From positions 1-64,000 of the forward strand of contig DASXIN010000090.1 of NCBI GenBank assembly GCA_036497945.1: a stretch of 64,000 bases of DNA, given 5' to 3'. The position numbers were made by a program, and so were the translations under genes. Source of the DNA: RYN-230 sp036497945 (lineage in GTDB: Bacteria; Actinomycetota; Actinomycetes; Streptosporangiales; Streptosporangiaceae). Positions 43,799 through 52,106 of the stretch are shown one piece after another (within the stretch, counting starts at the first letter, position 1; the number at the start of each line of letters is the position of its first letter). The notes under the pieces are model-generated. The model was not told the origin of the DNA. It saw nothing but the letters and a program-made list of their open reading frames with translations, and did no database searches.

Positions 43799-45661
43799 AT
43801 GAACCAGGGCCGACGATCCTTCCGCAATCCCTTCGACATCGAAACGCCGCCCGGCGCAGAGGGCTGGGAGTCCATGTACCCGTCCTACCTGCAGTTCGGC
43901 GACGAACTGCGGGAGCGGGACGAGCGGAAGCTCTGGTTCTTCGACCAGATGCACAACCCCGAGCCGCTGTATCCGTTCGACCTGATGATGCCGGAGAGCT
44001 GGCTGGTAGCCCTCAACCAGTACACGACCCGGGTGTGGAACCTGCCCACGGCGCTCGGCATCGAGCACCGGATCGTCAACGGCTACCTGTACCTGAGCCC
44101 CAACGTCATCGACGACCCCGCGGCCATAGCCGAACGGGAACCGGTCTTCGCCGAGCGGGCCCGGCACTACTTCGAGAACTGGGACGAGATCTACGACCAG
44201 TGGGTGGCCAAGGCCACCGACTGCATCGAACGGCTGAAGGCCATCCGGTTCGAGCCGCTCCCCGAGCGCGAGCCCATCGACACGGTGCTGCGTGCCCGCG
44301 GCACGACCACCGCGTTCGACCTGCTGACCAGCTACAGCCGCTACCTCGAGAACATGCACGAGATGGCTTACTACCACTTCGAGATGCTCAATCTCGCCTA
44401 CGGGGCTTATCTCACGTTCCTTGAGTTCTGCCGCAGCCACTTCCCGGCCATCACCGACGACCTGGTGGCCCGGATGGTCGCGGGCATCGACGTCATCCTG
44501 TACCGGCCCGACGCCGAGTTGCGCCGCCTCGCCGCGCGTGCCGTGGAACTGGGCGTCGGCAGCGCGCTGACGTCGGGCGCGGAGCCGGCCGGGGTGCTCG
44601 CGGAACTGGAGACCAGCGAGCCTGGCCGGCAGTGGCTGGCCGAGCTGGAGGCGGTCAAGGACCCCTGGTTCTACTACTCCACCGGCTCCGGCTACTGCCA
44701 TGCCAACCGGGCCTGGATCGACGACCTGCGCCCGCCGTTCAACGCCCTGGCCGACTACGTCCGCCGGGTCGAGCGCGGCGAGGACCTGTCCCGGCCGCTC
44801 GAGGCGCTCCGCGCGGAGCGCGATCGGATCGCCCACGGCTACCGTGATCTGCTCGACGGTGCGGACGCCGCTGCCTTCGAGAGCCTGCTCGCGCTGTCCC
44901 GCCAGGTGTTCCCGTTCGTGGAAAACCACAACTTCTACGTCGAGCACTGGCACCACTCGATCTTCTTCAACAAGGCGCGCGAGCTGGGCGCCGTGCTGGT
45001 CGCGGCCGGGCTGCTGGACGCGGCCGACGACATCTTCTTCCTGCACCGCTACGAGGTGTACCGGGTGCTCTATGAGGCGGAGGCCCGGTGGGCGCTGGGC
45101 GTGCCCACCCGCAGCGAGTACACCTGGCGGGAGGAAGTGGCCCGGCGCCGCCAGATCTACGCCGTGTTCGAGAAGTGGAATCCGCCGCCGGCCCTGGGCG
45201 TCCCGCCGGAGAAGGTGACCGAGCCGATCACCGTCACCCTGTTCGGCATCAACACGGGGACGATCGACCGCTGGCTGGCGGCCGAGAACGACGACAGCCC
45301 GGATGACCAGCTGCACGGGCTGGCCGCCTCCCCTGGCGTGGCCGAGGGCATGGCCCGGGTGGTGCATCAGGTGGAAGAGCTCGACCAGCTCGCCGACGGC
45401 GAGATCCTGGTCTGCCCGCTGACCGCGCCGAGCTGGTCGATCGTCTTCGCCCGGATCGCCGCGGCGGTCTCGGACGGCGGCGGGATCATGTCCCACGCCG
45501 CCATCGTGTCGCGCGAGTACCAGCTTCCCGCGGTGGTGGCCACCGGGGTCGGCACCAGAGTGCTGCACACCGGCGACCGGCTGCGGGTCGACGGCGGGAC
45601 CGGGGTCGTCACCATCCTCGAGCGCGCCGGGGCGCCAGCCAGTGCGGTGGCCGGCGCATGA
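43799..45661 (+). CDS. PEP-synthase-like phosphohistidine protein (substrate plus swivelling-His domains)
   Basis: The 620-residue protein has a large helical N-terminal region (~1-500; YPSYLQFGDELRERDERKLWFFDQMHNPEPLYPFDL at its start). The C-terminal swivelling domain has the PEP-utilising motif GGIMSHAAIVSREYQLPAVV, in which His566 is the phospho-acceptor. The domain order matches the substrate-binding and His domains of rifampicin phosphotransferase and the A subunit of phenylphosphate synthase, with the ATP-binding part supplied by the next gene. I infer that it carries a phosphate from ATP to the hydroxyl of a pyridinol. Its stop overlaps the next start (ATGA). Confidence 0.88.
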   Translation: MNQGRRSFRNPFDIETPPGAEGWESMYPSYLQFGDELRERDERKLWFFDQMHNPEPLYPFDLMMPESWLVALNQYTTRVWNLPTALGIEHRIVNGYLYLSPNVIDDPAAIAEREPVFAERARHYFENWDEIYDQWVAKATDCIERLKAIRFEPLPEREPIDTVLRARGTTTAFDLLTSYSRYLENMHEMAYYHFEMLNLAYGAYLTFLEFCRSHFPAITDDLVARMVAGIDVILYRPDAELRRLAARAVELGVGSALTSGAEPAGVLAELETSEPGRQWLAELEAVKDPWFYYSTGSGYCHANRAWIDDLRPPFNALADYVRRVERGEDLSRPLEALRAERDRIAHGYRDLLDGADAAAFESLLALSRQVFPFVENHNFYVEHWHHSIFFNKARELGAVLVAAGLLDAADDIFFLHRYEVYRVLYEAEARWALGVPTRSEYTWREEVARRRQIYAVFEKWNPPPALGVPPEKVTEPITVTLFGINTGTIDRWLAAENDDSPDDQLHGLAASPGVAEGMARVVHQVEELDQLADGEILVCPLTAPSWSIVFARIAAAVSDGGGIMSHAAIVSREYQLPAVVATGVGTRVLHTGDRLRVDGGTGVVTILERAGAPASAVAGA

Positions 45662-46653
45662 CCGAACTCCGCGTCGCGGTGGGCCGGGACCACGTAGCCG
45701 TCACCGGGAACTGTCTGCCGGAACACGTCGGCGACGTCGGGGGCAAGGCGGTCGGCCTGGGCGCGCTGCTCCGGGCGGGCCAGCGGGTACCCGTCTCGTT
45801 CGTGATCACCGTGGGCGCGTACCGCGAGTACCTGGGCACCCAGCCGCGTCGGCTGCCCGCGCCGGTGCGGGCGTCGATCGCGGATGCCTACGCCGTGCTC
45901 GGCGAGCGGCCCGGGACAGACGTGACCGTCGCGGTCCGCTCGAGCGCCACGGCGGAGGACTCGGCCGAGGCCAGCTGGGCCGGGCAGTTCCAGACCTTCC
46001 TCGGGGTGGCCGGCGCCGGAGAGGTGCTGGCCAAGGTCGAGGAATGCTGGGCCGCCGCCCTGGACCCGCAGGTCGATGCCTACCGGGCCGGGCACCGGCT
46101 CGGGGCGGACGGCGGCGTCGCGGTCATCGTCCAGGAACTCGTGGACGCCCGGGCCGCAGGCGTGATGTTCACCCAGCACCCGGAGACCGGCGACCGGTCC
46201 CTCATCGTCATCGAGTCCAGTTTCGGGCTGGGCGAGGCGGTCGTCGGCGGGGACGTGGTGCCGGACCTTTTCGAGATCAACAAGATCACCCGCCGGCAGC
46301 ATCGCTCGCGCCTCGGCACCAAGCACCGCGAACACCGGCTTCTCCCCGGCGGGCGCGGCGTCGCGGTCGTCCCCGTCGGCCCGGCCCGCCAGCAAGACTG
46401 GTCGATCTCCGAGGCGGAGGTCATGGCACTGGCCGCCATGGCGGCCGACCTCGAGGCCAAGCTCGGCCGCGGCCTGGACGTGGAATGGGCGATTGGCACC
46501 GCCGCCAGCACGCACGGCGAGGAAGCCCTGTTCGCCTTGCAGGTGCGGCCGATCACCGTCAAGCCGCAGCAGGCAGCAGCCGGGCCGCACCGGGATGCGA
46601 TCGGCCACATCCTGGGCCGGCTGGCCGGGCGGCCGCCGGAGGGTGGTGCCTGA
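45658..46653 (+). CDS. Pyruvate-phosphate-dikinase-type ATP-binding subunit
   Basis: The 331-residue protein is the ATP-grasp domain only of PEP synthase/PPDK: VGGKAVGLGALLRAGQRVPVSFVIT at the N-terminus, VRSSATAEDSAEASWAGQFQTFL, VIVQELVDARAAGVMFTQHPETGD, SFGLGEAVVGG and the terminal VEWAIG...LQVRPIT. It would phosphorylate the His of the preceding protein using ATP (AMP and phosphate released). PEP synthase, PPDK and rifampicin phosphotransferase have these modules fused in one chain. Here they are split, as in phenylphosphate synthase. Four-base ATGA coupling upstream and one-base TGATG overlap downstream indicate tight co-translation. Confidence 0.92.
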   Translation: MTELRVAVGRDHVAVTGNCLPEHVGDVGGKAVGLGALLRAGQRVPVSFVITVGAYREYLGTQPRRLPAPVRASIADAYAVLGERPGTDVTVAVRSSATAEDSAEASWAGQFQTFLGVAGAGEVLAKVEECWAAALDPQVDAYRAGHRLGADGGVAVIVQELVDARAAGVMFTQHPETGDRSLIVIESSFGLGEAVVGGDVVPDLFEINKITRRQHRSRLGTKHREHRLLPGGRGVAVVPVGPARQQDWSISEAEVMALAAMAADLEAKLGRGLDVEWAIGTAASTHGEEALFALQVRPITVKPQQAAAGPHRDAIGHILGRLAGRPPEGGA

Positions 46654-47978
46654 TGCGCGACCCCATCGCCGGGACGGCGCTGACCGGTGCGCAGGCTATC
46701 GGTGCGGTCGCCGCGGGCGCGGCCTCGGTGAGCGACGTGGTCGAGGGCTGCCTCGGCCGGGTCGCCGAGCTGGACGCGGCGATCGGCGCCTTCCGGGTCG
46801 TCGACGAGCAGGGCGCCCGGAGCCAGGCCAAGCAGCTCGACAGCCGGGTCGCCGGACCACTGCACGGCCTGGTCGCCGCGGTGAAGGACGTGATCGACAC
46901 CGCCGACCTGCCCACCGGGTACGGCTCGGCGCTGTTCGCCGATCACCAGCCTGCCGAGGACGCGGATGTGGTGACCGCGCTGCGCCGGGCCGGCGCCGTT
47001 GTGCTCGGTAAGACCGAATCCACCGAGTTCGCCATGTTCCAGCCCACCCGGACCCGCAACCCGGTCGATCCGGGCCGGACGCCAGGAGGGTCCTCCAGCG
47101 GCTCGGCGGCGGCCGTCGCGGCGGGTATGGTCCCGGTCGCGCTTGGTACCCAGACCGCCGGGTCGGTGGTTCGCCCCGCCGCCTACTGCGGCGTCTACGG
47201 CTTCAAGCCGGCCTGGGGCTGGGCCTCCACCACGGGGATCTGGCGGCTGTCGGAGCACCTGGACACCGTCGGGCTGTTCGCCCGCTCCGTGGCTGACCTG
47301 CGGCTTACGTACCACGCCCTGCGCTCGGGCAGCAACCAGGCGCACTCCCACGGCGACCGGGCCGCCGCGGCGTACCCGGTCCGCCAGCCCTCGGTCGCCG
47401 TGCTCACCGGGGCGGAGTGGGCCCGCTGCGACGACGACGTCAGCGCCGCGCTGTCCTGGGTGGCCGGCCGGCTGTCGGATGCCGGGTGGCAGGTCAGGGA
47501 GATGGCCATGCCCGACTCCTGGCGGCACCTGCCCGGCCACCAGGAGGTGGTCATGGCGGCCGAGGTGGCGAAGAACCTGCACGCGGTCCTCGGCGCCCAG
47601 GTCAGCCAGATATCCGGCAGTGCACAGGCCATCGTCGAGCGGGGCGACCGCTGCCTGGCCCAGGAGTACCTGGCCGCCCTCGCGGCCAAGCAGGAGGCGC
47701 TGCGGGCCCTGGTGCCGCTCTCCGCCACCACCGACCTGGTGCTCCTCCCCAGCGCCCTGGGCGTCGCCCCGGCCGGCCTGGCGTCCACCGGCGACCCGGT
47801 CATGTGCCGTGCCTGGACCCTGCTGGGCCTGCCCACCGCCAACGTCCCGGCCTGGCGGCGGCCGGACGGGCTGCCAGTCGGCGTGCAGCTCGCCGGCACC
47901 GGCCCGGACGATCTCAGCTACCTGAACTACCTCGCCTTGGCCGAGGCCGCTCTCACCCACAAGGAGGACTCACCATGA
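46653..47978 (+). CDS. Amidase-signature hydrolase, probable maleamate/pathway amidase
   Basis: The 441-residue protein has the amidase-signature triad: K78 in AVKDVIDTAD, cis-Ser S147 in GGSSSGSAAAVAAG, and nucleophile S171 in TAGSVVRPA. The pathway needs an amidase to convert maleamate to maleate; the usual NicF is an isochorismatase-fold enzyme. No isochorismatase-like gene lies in the operon, so this enzyme is the best candidate replacement. It could instead act on a nicotinamide-like substrate. Its start overlaps the preceding stop, and its last four bases overlap the start of the dioxygenase gene (ATGA). Confidence 0.88.
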   Translation: MRDPIAGTALTGAQAIGAVAAGAASVSDVVEGCLGRVAELDAAIGAFRVVDEQGARSQAKQLDSRVAGPLHGLVAAVKDVIDTADLPTGYGSALFADHQPAEDADVVTALRRAGAVVLGKTESTEFAMFQPTRTRNPVDPGRTPGGSSSGSAAAVAAGMVPVALGTQTAGSVVRPAAYCGVYGFKPAWGWASTTGIWRLSEHLDTVGLFARSVADLRLTYHALRSGSNQAHSHGDRAAAAYPVRQPSVAVLTGAEWARCDDDVSAALSWVAGRLSDAGWQVREMAMPDSWRHLPGHQEVVMAAEVAKNLHAVLGAQVSQISGSAQAIVERGDRCLAQEYLAALAAKQEALRALVPLSATTDLVLLPSALGVAPAGLASTGDPVMCRAWTLLGLPTANVPAWRRPDGLPVGVQLAGTGPDDLSYLNYLALAEAALTHKEDSP

Positions 47979-49006
47979 ACTACGACTTCGTCAACGTCTG
48001 CCGCGAGGAACTCATCCTCTGCGGCGTTCACGAGGGCGAGGCAGTAGCCATCCTCAGCTCGGACGCGGAGGGAGAGCTCCTCGGGCACGCCGCCGCGTTC
48101 ATGCAGGCGGCCAAGGAACTCGGCGCGCTGCCCTACCACGTGCGGGTTCCCGCGGCCCGGGGCAAGGGGGCAGCGACCTGGGAAGTGGGCACCACGCCGC
48201 TGACCGGGCACCCGGCCGCGATGGCCGCGCTCAAGGAAGCCGCCATCGTGATCGACCTCGTCTTCATGCTGTTCTCCAAGGAGCAGCTGGAGATCCAGGC
48301 GTCGGGCACCCGCATCCTGCTGGCCGTGGAGCCCATCGACGTGCTCTCCCGGCTGCTGCCCGACCGGCAGCTCCGCGAGCGGGTGGAGTTCGCCGGGGAC
48401 CTGCTGGCCGCGGCGAAGAGCCTCCGCATCGAGCACGAGAACGGCACCAACCTGGTGTACCGGCTCGGCAAGTACCCGACCATCACCGAGTACGGCTACA
48501 CCGACGAGCCGGGCCGCTGGGACCACTGGCCGTCCGGCTTCCTGTTCACCGGGGCCTACGAGGACGGCGTAGACGGCACCATGATCCTCGCCCCCGGCAC
48601 GATCAACTACCCGTTCAAGTCCTACGTGCGCACGCCGATCCGGCTGCAGGTCGAGTCAGGCCGGATCGTCGACATCTCCGGCGAGCTCGACGCCGAACTG
48701 ATGCGCGACTACATGGAACAGTTCAACGATCCCGAGGGGTACGCCATCTCGCACATCGGCTGGGGGCTCAACGAGAAGGCCCGCTGGTCGGCGCCGATGA
48801 TGGACACCCGGGGTATCGGCCAGGAAGGGCGCTCGTTCTACGGCAACGTCCTGTTCGCCACCGGCCCCAACCAGGAACTGGGCGGCAGCAACGCCTCCCC
48901 GTGCCACATCGACATTCCGCTGCACGGCTACTCCCTCTACCTCGATGACCGCCAGATCGTCGACCGGGGCGACATCGCCGTCCGCGAAATGAAACCGCGC
49001 GGCTGA
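47975..49006 (+). CDS. nicX: 2,5-dihydroxypyridine 5,6-dioxygenase (NicX-like)
   Basis: ATG 47975 follows an AGGAGG site. The 343-residue protein belongs to the aminopeptidase-M29-like family that includes NicX, an Fe(II) extradiol-type dioxygenase converting 2,5-dihydroxypyridine to N-formylmaleamate. The metal ligands are readable: H260 in SHIGWG, H311 and D313 in CHIDIP, with the same spacing pattern as NicX. Length and placement between amidase and deformylase agree. This gene is the strongest marker that the pathway runs through 2,5-dihydroxypyridine. Confidence 0.9.
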   Translation: MNYDFVNVCREELILCGVHEGEAVAILSSDAEGELLGHAAAFMQAAKELGALPYHVRVPAARGKGAATWEVGTTPLTGHPAAMAALKEAAIVIDLVFMLFSKEQLEIQASGTRILLAVEPIDVLSRLLPDRQLRERVEFAGDLLAAAKSLRIEHENGTNLVYRLGKYPTITEYGYTDEPGRWDHWPSGFLFTGAYEDGVDGTMILAPGTINYPFKSYVRTPIRLQVESGRIVDISGELDAELMRDYMEQFNDPEGYAISHIGWGLNEKARWSAPMMDTRGIGQEGRSFYGNVLFATGPNQELGGSNASPCHIDIPLHGYSLYLDDRQIVDRGDIAVREMKPRG

Positions 49007-49031
49007 GTTAGCCGCCGCGTCACCGCCCGCA

Positions 49032-49057
49032 CCTGCCCGCGGGAGCCGCCGGGCAGG
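49032..49057 (+). other. Intercistronic hairpin
   Basis: The arms CCTGCCCG (49032-49039) and CGGGCAGG (49050-49057) lie in the 85-base gap between the dioxygenase and permease genes. It could be a weak terminator or an mRNA-processing/stabilising site that sets the lower expression of the permease. Confidence 0.45.
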
Positions 49058-49091
49058 CGCAGCGATGACGCCATGCCCTAAGGAGGGGCAC

Positions 49092-50621
49092 ATGACGAAC
49101 CTTGAAGCCGGCGCTTCGATTCCGGCGGGTCAGGGCCGGGACAGTTTCGGGCGGATCGAGACCCGGGGCATCGACATGATCCCCGACGTGGAGCGCCGGG
49201 CTAAGCCGTACACGTTGTTCTCGGTCTTCTTCGGGCCGCAGTTCGGCTACGGCAACATGCTGTTCGGCGCGCTGCCCATCGCGTTCGGCCTCGGCTGGTG
49301 GGCGGCGTTCTGGTCGGTCACGATCGGCGCGGCGGTCGGCTCCCTGGTCTTCCTGGGGATCAGCCCGCTCAGCCCGAAGACCGGGACCAACACCCAGGTG
49401 TCCAGCGGGATCGCGTTCGGCGTCCGGGGCCGGCTCCTCGGCTCCGGGATCACCTGGTTCATCGCCGTCGGGTTCTTCATCATCCTGATCTACACGTCCG
49501 GCCAGGCCGTGGTGGACACGTTCAACCGCTGGTTCGGCACGCCAACCGGGCTGGGGGCGCTGTCCGTCGGCATGCTGGCCGTCCTGATCATCACCTGCCT
49601 GGCCGCCGTCCTGGGGCATGGCACGCTGGAGAAGGGCATCCGCGGCATCAACGTGGTCTCGATCGTCATCCTGGTCATGCTGATCGCCGTGTTCGCGCCC
49701 AAGTTCCAGGTGATCCAGGGCTCGCATTACCTGCTGGGCACCTTCTGGCCGACCTGGTTCATCGCGACCACCACCACCGCGTCACTGCCCATCTCGTGGG
49801 GGCCGTTCGTCGGCGACTACGGCCGGTACATCCCGGCCAGCGCGCCGTCCTGGAAGGTCAGCGCCTACGCGGTGACTGGCATCTTCTCCGGCTGCTGGCT
49901 CGCGATGACGGCGGCGGCGTTCGCAGCCACCTCTTTCCCGGCGCAGGCCGGCAACTTCGTCACCGGTATCACCGCCGCCGCGCCGGTCTGGTTCCTGTTC
50001 CCGCTGCTGCTGGTGCCCGGCCTGGCGTCGAACATCGCCAGCGCGGCCATGTCGCTGTATAACGCGACGCTGGACATCGGCGCCTGGCCGTTCTTCTACC
50101 GGTTCAAGCGCTACATCATCACGGCCGTGTTCGGGTTGGTGCTGCTCGGGCTGACCTATCTGTTCGTGGTGGCGACGAACTTCCTCACCAATCTCGAGGC
50201 GTTCGTCACCATCATGATCGTCACCGCGACGCCGTGGATGGTCATCATCGGCATCGAGTTCGTGCTCAGCCGCAATGACATCTCGCCCATCGACCTGCAT
50301 GCGTTCGCCATCCCGGGCATGCACGGGAAGTACTGGTTCCAGAACGGGGTGAATGTGCGGGCGCTCATCGCCTGGCTCTGCGGCGCGGGCCTCGGCCTCA
50401 CGTTCTCCACCAACTCGCTGTTCACCGGGCCGCTGGAGTCCTCGGTCAGCGGCGTGGACATCTCCTGGCTGATCGCCGGGATCGTGGGCGGGGTGGTCTA
50501 CCTGGCGCTGCGCTACGCGGCCCGCCGTGCGGTCAGCCTGTCCGGGGTGCGCGACACGGACCTGGCCGATTCCGTCCCGGGCGTCCCCGGCGTGCCCGGC
50601 GTGCCCGGAATGGACGCATGA
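49092..50621 (+). CDS. NCS1-family nucleobase-type permease
   Basis: From ATG 49092 (AAGGAGGGG upstream) the ~509-residue membrane protein shows the NCS1 layout (cytosine/purine/uracil/allantoin permease). RRAKPYTLFSVFFGPQFGYGNMLFGALPIAFGLGWW spans the first helices, GTNTQVSSGIAFGVRG follows, and twelve hydrophobic segments are present in all. The C-terminus ends in a Pro-Gly-Val tandem tail (PGVPGVPGVPGMDA). NCS1 proteins import N-heterocycles, so a pyridine derivative is a fitting cargo within this operon. Confidence 0.9.
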   Translation: MTNLEAGASIPAGQGRDSFGRIETRGIDMIPDVERRAKPYTLFSVFFGPQFGYGNMLFGALPIAFGLGWWAAFWSVTIGAAVGSLVFLGISPLSPKTGTNTQVSSGIAFGVRGRLLGSGITWFIAVGFFIILIYTSGQAVVDTFNRWFGTPTGLGALSVGMLAVLIITCLAAVLGHGTLEKGIRGINVVSIVILVMLIAVFAPKFQVIQGSHYLLGTFWPTWFIATTTTASLPISWGPFVGDYGRYIPASAPSWKVSAYAVTGIFSGCWLAMTAAAFAATSFPAQAGNFVTGITAAAPVWFLFPLLLVPGLASNIASAAMSLYNATLDIGAWPFFYRFKRYIITAVFGLVLLGLTYLFVVATNFLTNLEAFVTIMIVTATPWMVIIGIEFVLSRNDISPIDLHAFAIPGMHGKYWFQNGVNVRALIAWLCGAGLGLTFSTNSLFTGPLESSVSGVDISWLIAGIVGGVVYLALRYAARRAVSLSGVRDTDLADSVPGVPGVPGVPGMDA

Positions 50622-50649
50622 CCCGCGTGACCAGCAAGGGAAAGAGAAA

Positions 50650-51465
50650 ATGAAGAAGTCGGAATCGGTGTTCTTCCGGTCGGGTGAGCTGCGGATGCAC
50701 GCGGCCCGGCATCCCGGCAGCGGGGACCGGCCGATCGTGGTGGTGCCCGGCATCACCACGCCGGCCGGGGCCTTCGCCGTGGCCGCCAGCCGGCTGGCCG
50801 ACGTCGGCTCGGACGTCTACGTGCTCGACATGCGGGGCCGCGGGCTGTCGCAGCGGGCCCCGTATGGCGCGCACCGGGCCGGTGATTACGCCGACGACGT
50901 GCTGGCCCTCATCGACCAGGTCGGGCTGCATCAGCCAGTCCTGGTCGGGCACTCGCTCGGCGCCCGGGTGGTGGCCTCCGCCCGGGCCCGGGTGCCCGGC
51001 GCGTCGGCCGGCGTGGTGGCCATCGACCCGCCCATGTCGGGGCCCGGCCGCCGCCCGTACCCGATGACGCTCGACCGTTTCCTCAGCGGCCTGCATGGGG
51101 CGCGCGCCGGGCACGGCACGGAGCAGGCCAGGGCGGACTACCCAACCTGGACCGAGGAGGAGGCGCGGCTGCGCGGCGAGTGGCTCGCCTCCTGCGACGA
51201 GGTCGCCGTGGTGGAGAGCTACGCGTGGTTCCACCTCGAGGCCTTCGAGCCGGTCTGGCGTGCGGTTGAGCCACCTGCGCTGCTGCTGTTCGGAGCCGAC
51301 AGCCCGGTGGTCACCGCGGCGGACGCGGACCTGCTCCGCCGGGTGAACCCGCGGGCCGAGGTGGTCGCCGTGCCGGACAGCGGGCACATGATCCCATGGG
51401 ACAACCTGGCCCAGACGGTGGCCGAGGTCGAGAGGTTCCTGTCCCGGCTGGGGGCCAGCGCATGA
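50650..51465 (+). CDS. nicD: N-formylmaleamate deformylase (NicD-like alpha/beta hydrolase)
   Basis: The 271-residue protein matches NicD: VVVPGITTPAGAFAVAASRLADVGSDVYVLDMRGRGLSQ, nucleophile S102 in GHSLGARV, acid D126 in VAIDPPMSGPGRRPYP, and H246 in DSGHMIPWD. These numbers are one more than those I recall for Pseudomonas NicD (S101, D125, H245), and the DPPxSGPGRRxYP signature is shared. It removes formate from N-formylmaleamate, the ring-opening product of NicX. Start 50650 has a purine-rich AAGGGAAAGAG site; its stop overlaps the next gene (ATGA). Confidence 0.9.
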   Translation: MKKSESVFFRSGELRMHAARHPGSGDRPIVVVPGITTPAGAFAVAASRLADVGSDVYVLDMRGRGLSQRAPYGAHRAGDYADDVLALIDQVGLHQPVLVGHSLGARVVASARARVPGASAGVVAIDPPMSGPGRRPYPMTLDRFLSGLHGARAGHGTEQARADYPTWTEEEARLRGEWLASCDEVAVVESYAWFHLEAFEPVWRAVEPPALLLFGADSPVVTAADADLLRRVNPRAEVVAVPDSGHMIPWDNLAQTVAEVERFLSRLGASA

Positions 51466-52094
51466 AGGCGGTAGAGGACCAGGACGAGACGGAGAGCAGC
51501 AGCGTGCGCAGTGCCATCGACGCAGCCCCGAGCGTGCCCGCAGCCACCGAGGTCGAGCGGCGGGCCATCGCTTGGATCGGCCCGTACAGCCAGGCCTGGC
51601 ACCTGGAGCGGGCCAGGGACTGGCTGGTCTACCTCGATCCGGGCGCTCCCCTGGAGGCACGCCTGGCTGTGGTGACCCACGACATCGAGAGGATGTTCCC
51701 GAACGGCCCGCGACTCGACAAGGCGACCGGCCGCTGGGATGACCCGCATTACCTGTACGCGCACGCCGCGCGATCGGCCGAAGTCGTCGGCTTCTGGCTG
51801 CACGCGCAGCACGACGTTCCCGAGACGGTCGAGCTGCCCGAAGTTCAGCGGCTGATCACGCTGCACGAGTTCGGCGGCGTGGGCGGCGCGGACCTGGTCC
51901 AGGCGGCCGACTCGCTGTCCTTCCTGGAGACGCTGCAGGACGTCGTCCGGAAGTGGGTGACGCACGGTGAGTGCGACGCCGGGCAGGCCCGCGCTAAGCA
52001 CCGCTACATGGCCGAACGGATCCGGGTCCCGGCCGCGCGACCGATAGCGGAACGGCTGCTCCAGCAGGCGCTCGCGTCACTCGACGACCTGTAG
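51463..52094 (+). CDS. HD-domain phosphohydrolase-like protein of unknown role
   Basis: The 210-residue protein shows the ordered metal-ligand pattern of HD-domain hydrolases: H47 (WHLER), H73-D74 (THDIERMFP), H101 (AHAARSAEVV), H135 (TLHEFGG) and D150 (AADSLSFLE). HD proteins hydrolyse phosphate esters or nucleotides. It is not part of the classical nicotinate route. Because this operon also encodes an ATP-dependent dikinase, I infer that this protein might remove the phosphate later or dispose of a dead-end phosphoester or AMP. Its start overlaps the deformylase stop, so it is an integral operon member. Confidence 0.75.
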
Positions 52095-52106
52095 CAGGGC
52101 GGCCTG

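Noticed and set aside
43064..45568. 834-codon open frame on the minus strand across the IclR and dikinase genes
   Set aside because: It lies opposite two well-supported genes; its translation is rich in Gly, Arg, Val and His with no domain, as expected of the antisense of G/C-rich coding DNA.
45642..46652. N-terminal extension of the amidase frame from 45642
   Set aside because: The amidase domain starts at ATG 46653, which overlaps the preceding stop; the extension is out-of-frame reading of the ATP-grasp gene.
46080..47960. 626-codon minus-strand frame opposite the amidase
   Set aside because: Shadow of the amidase and ATP-grasp genes; no recognisable domain and no ribosome-binding site.
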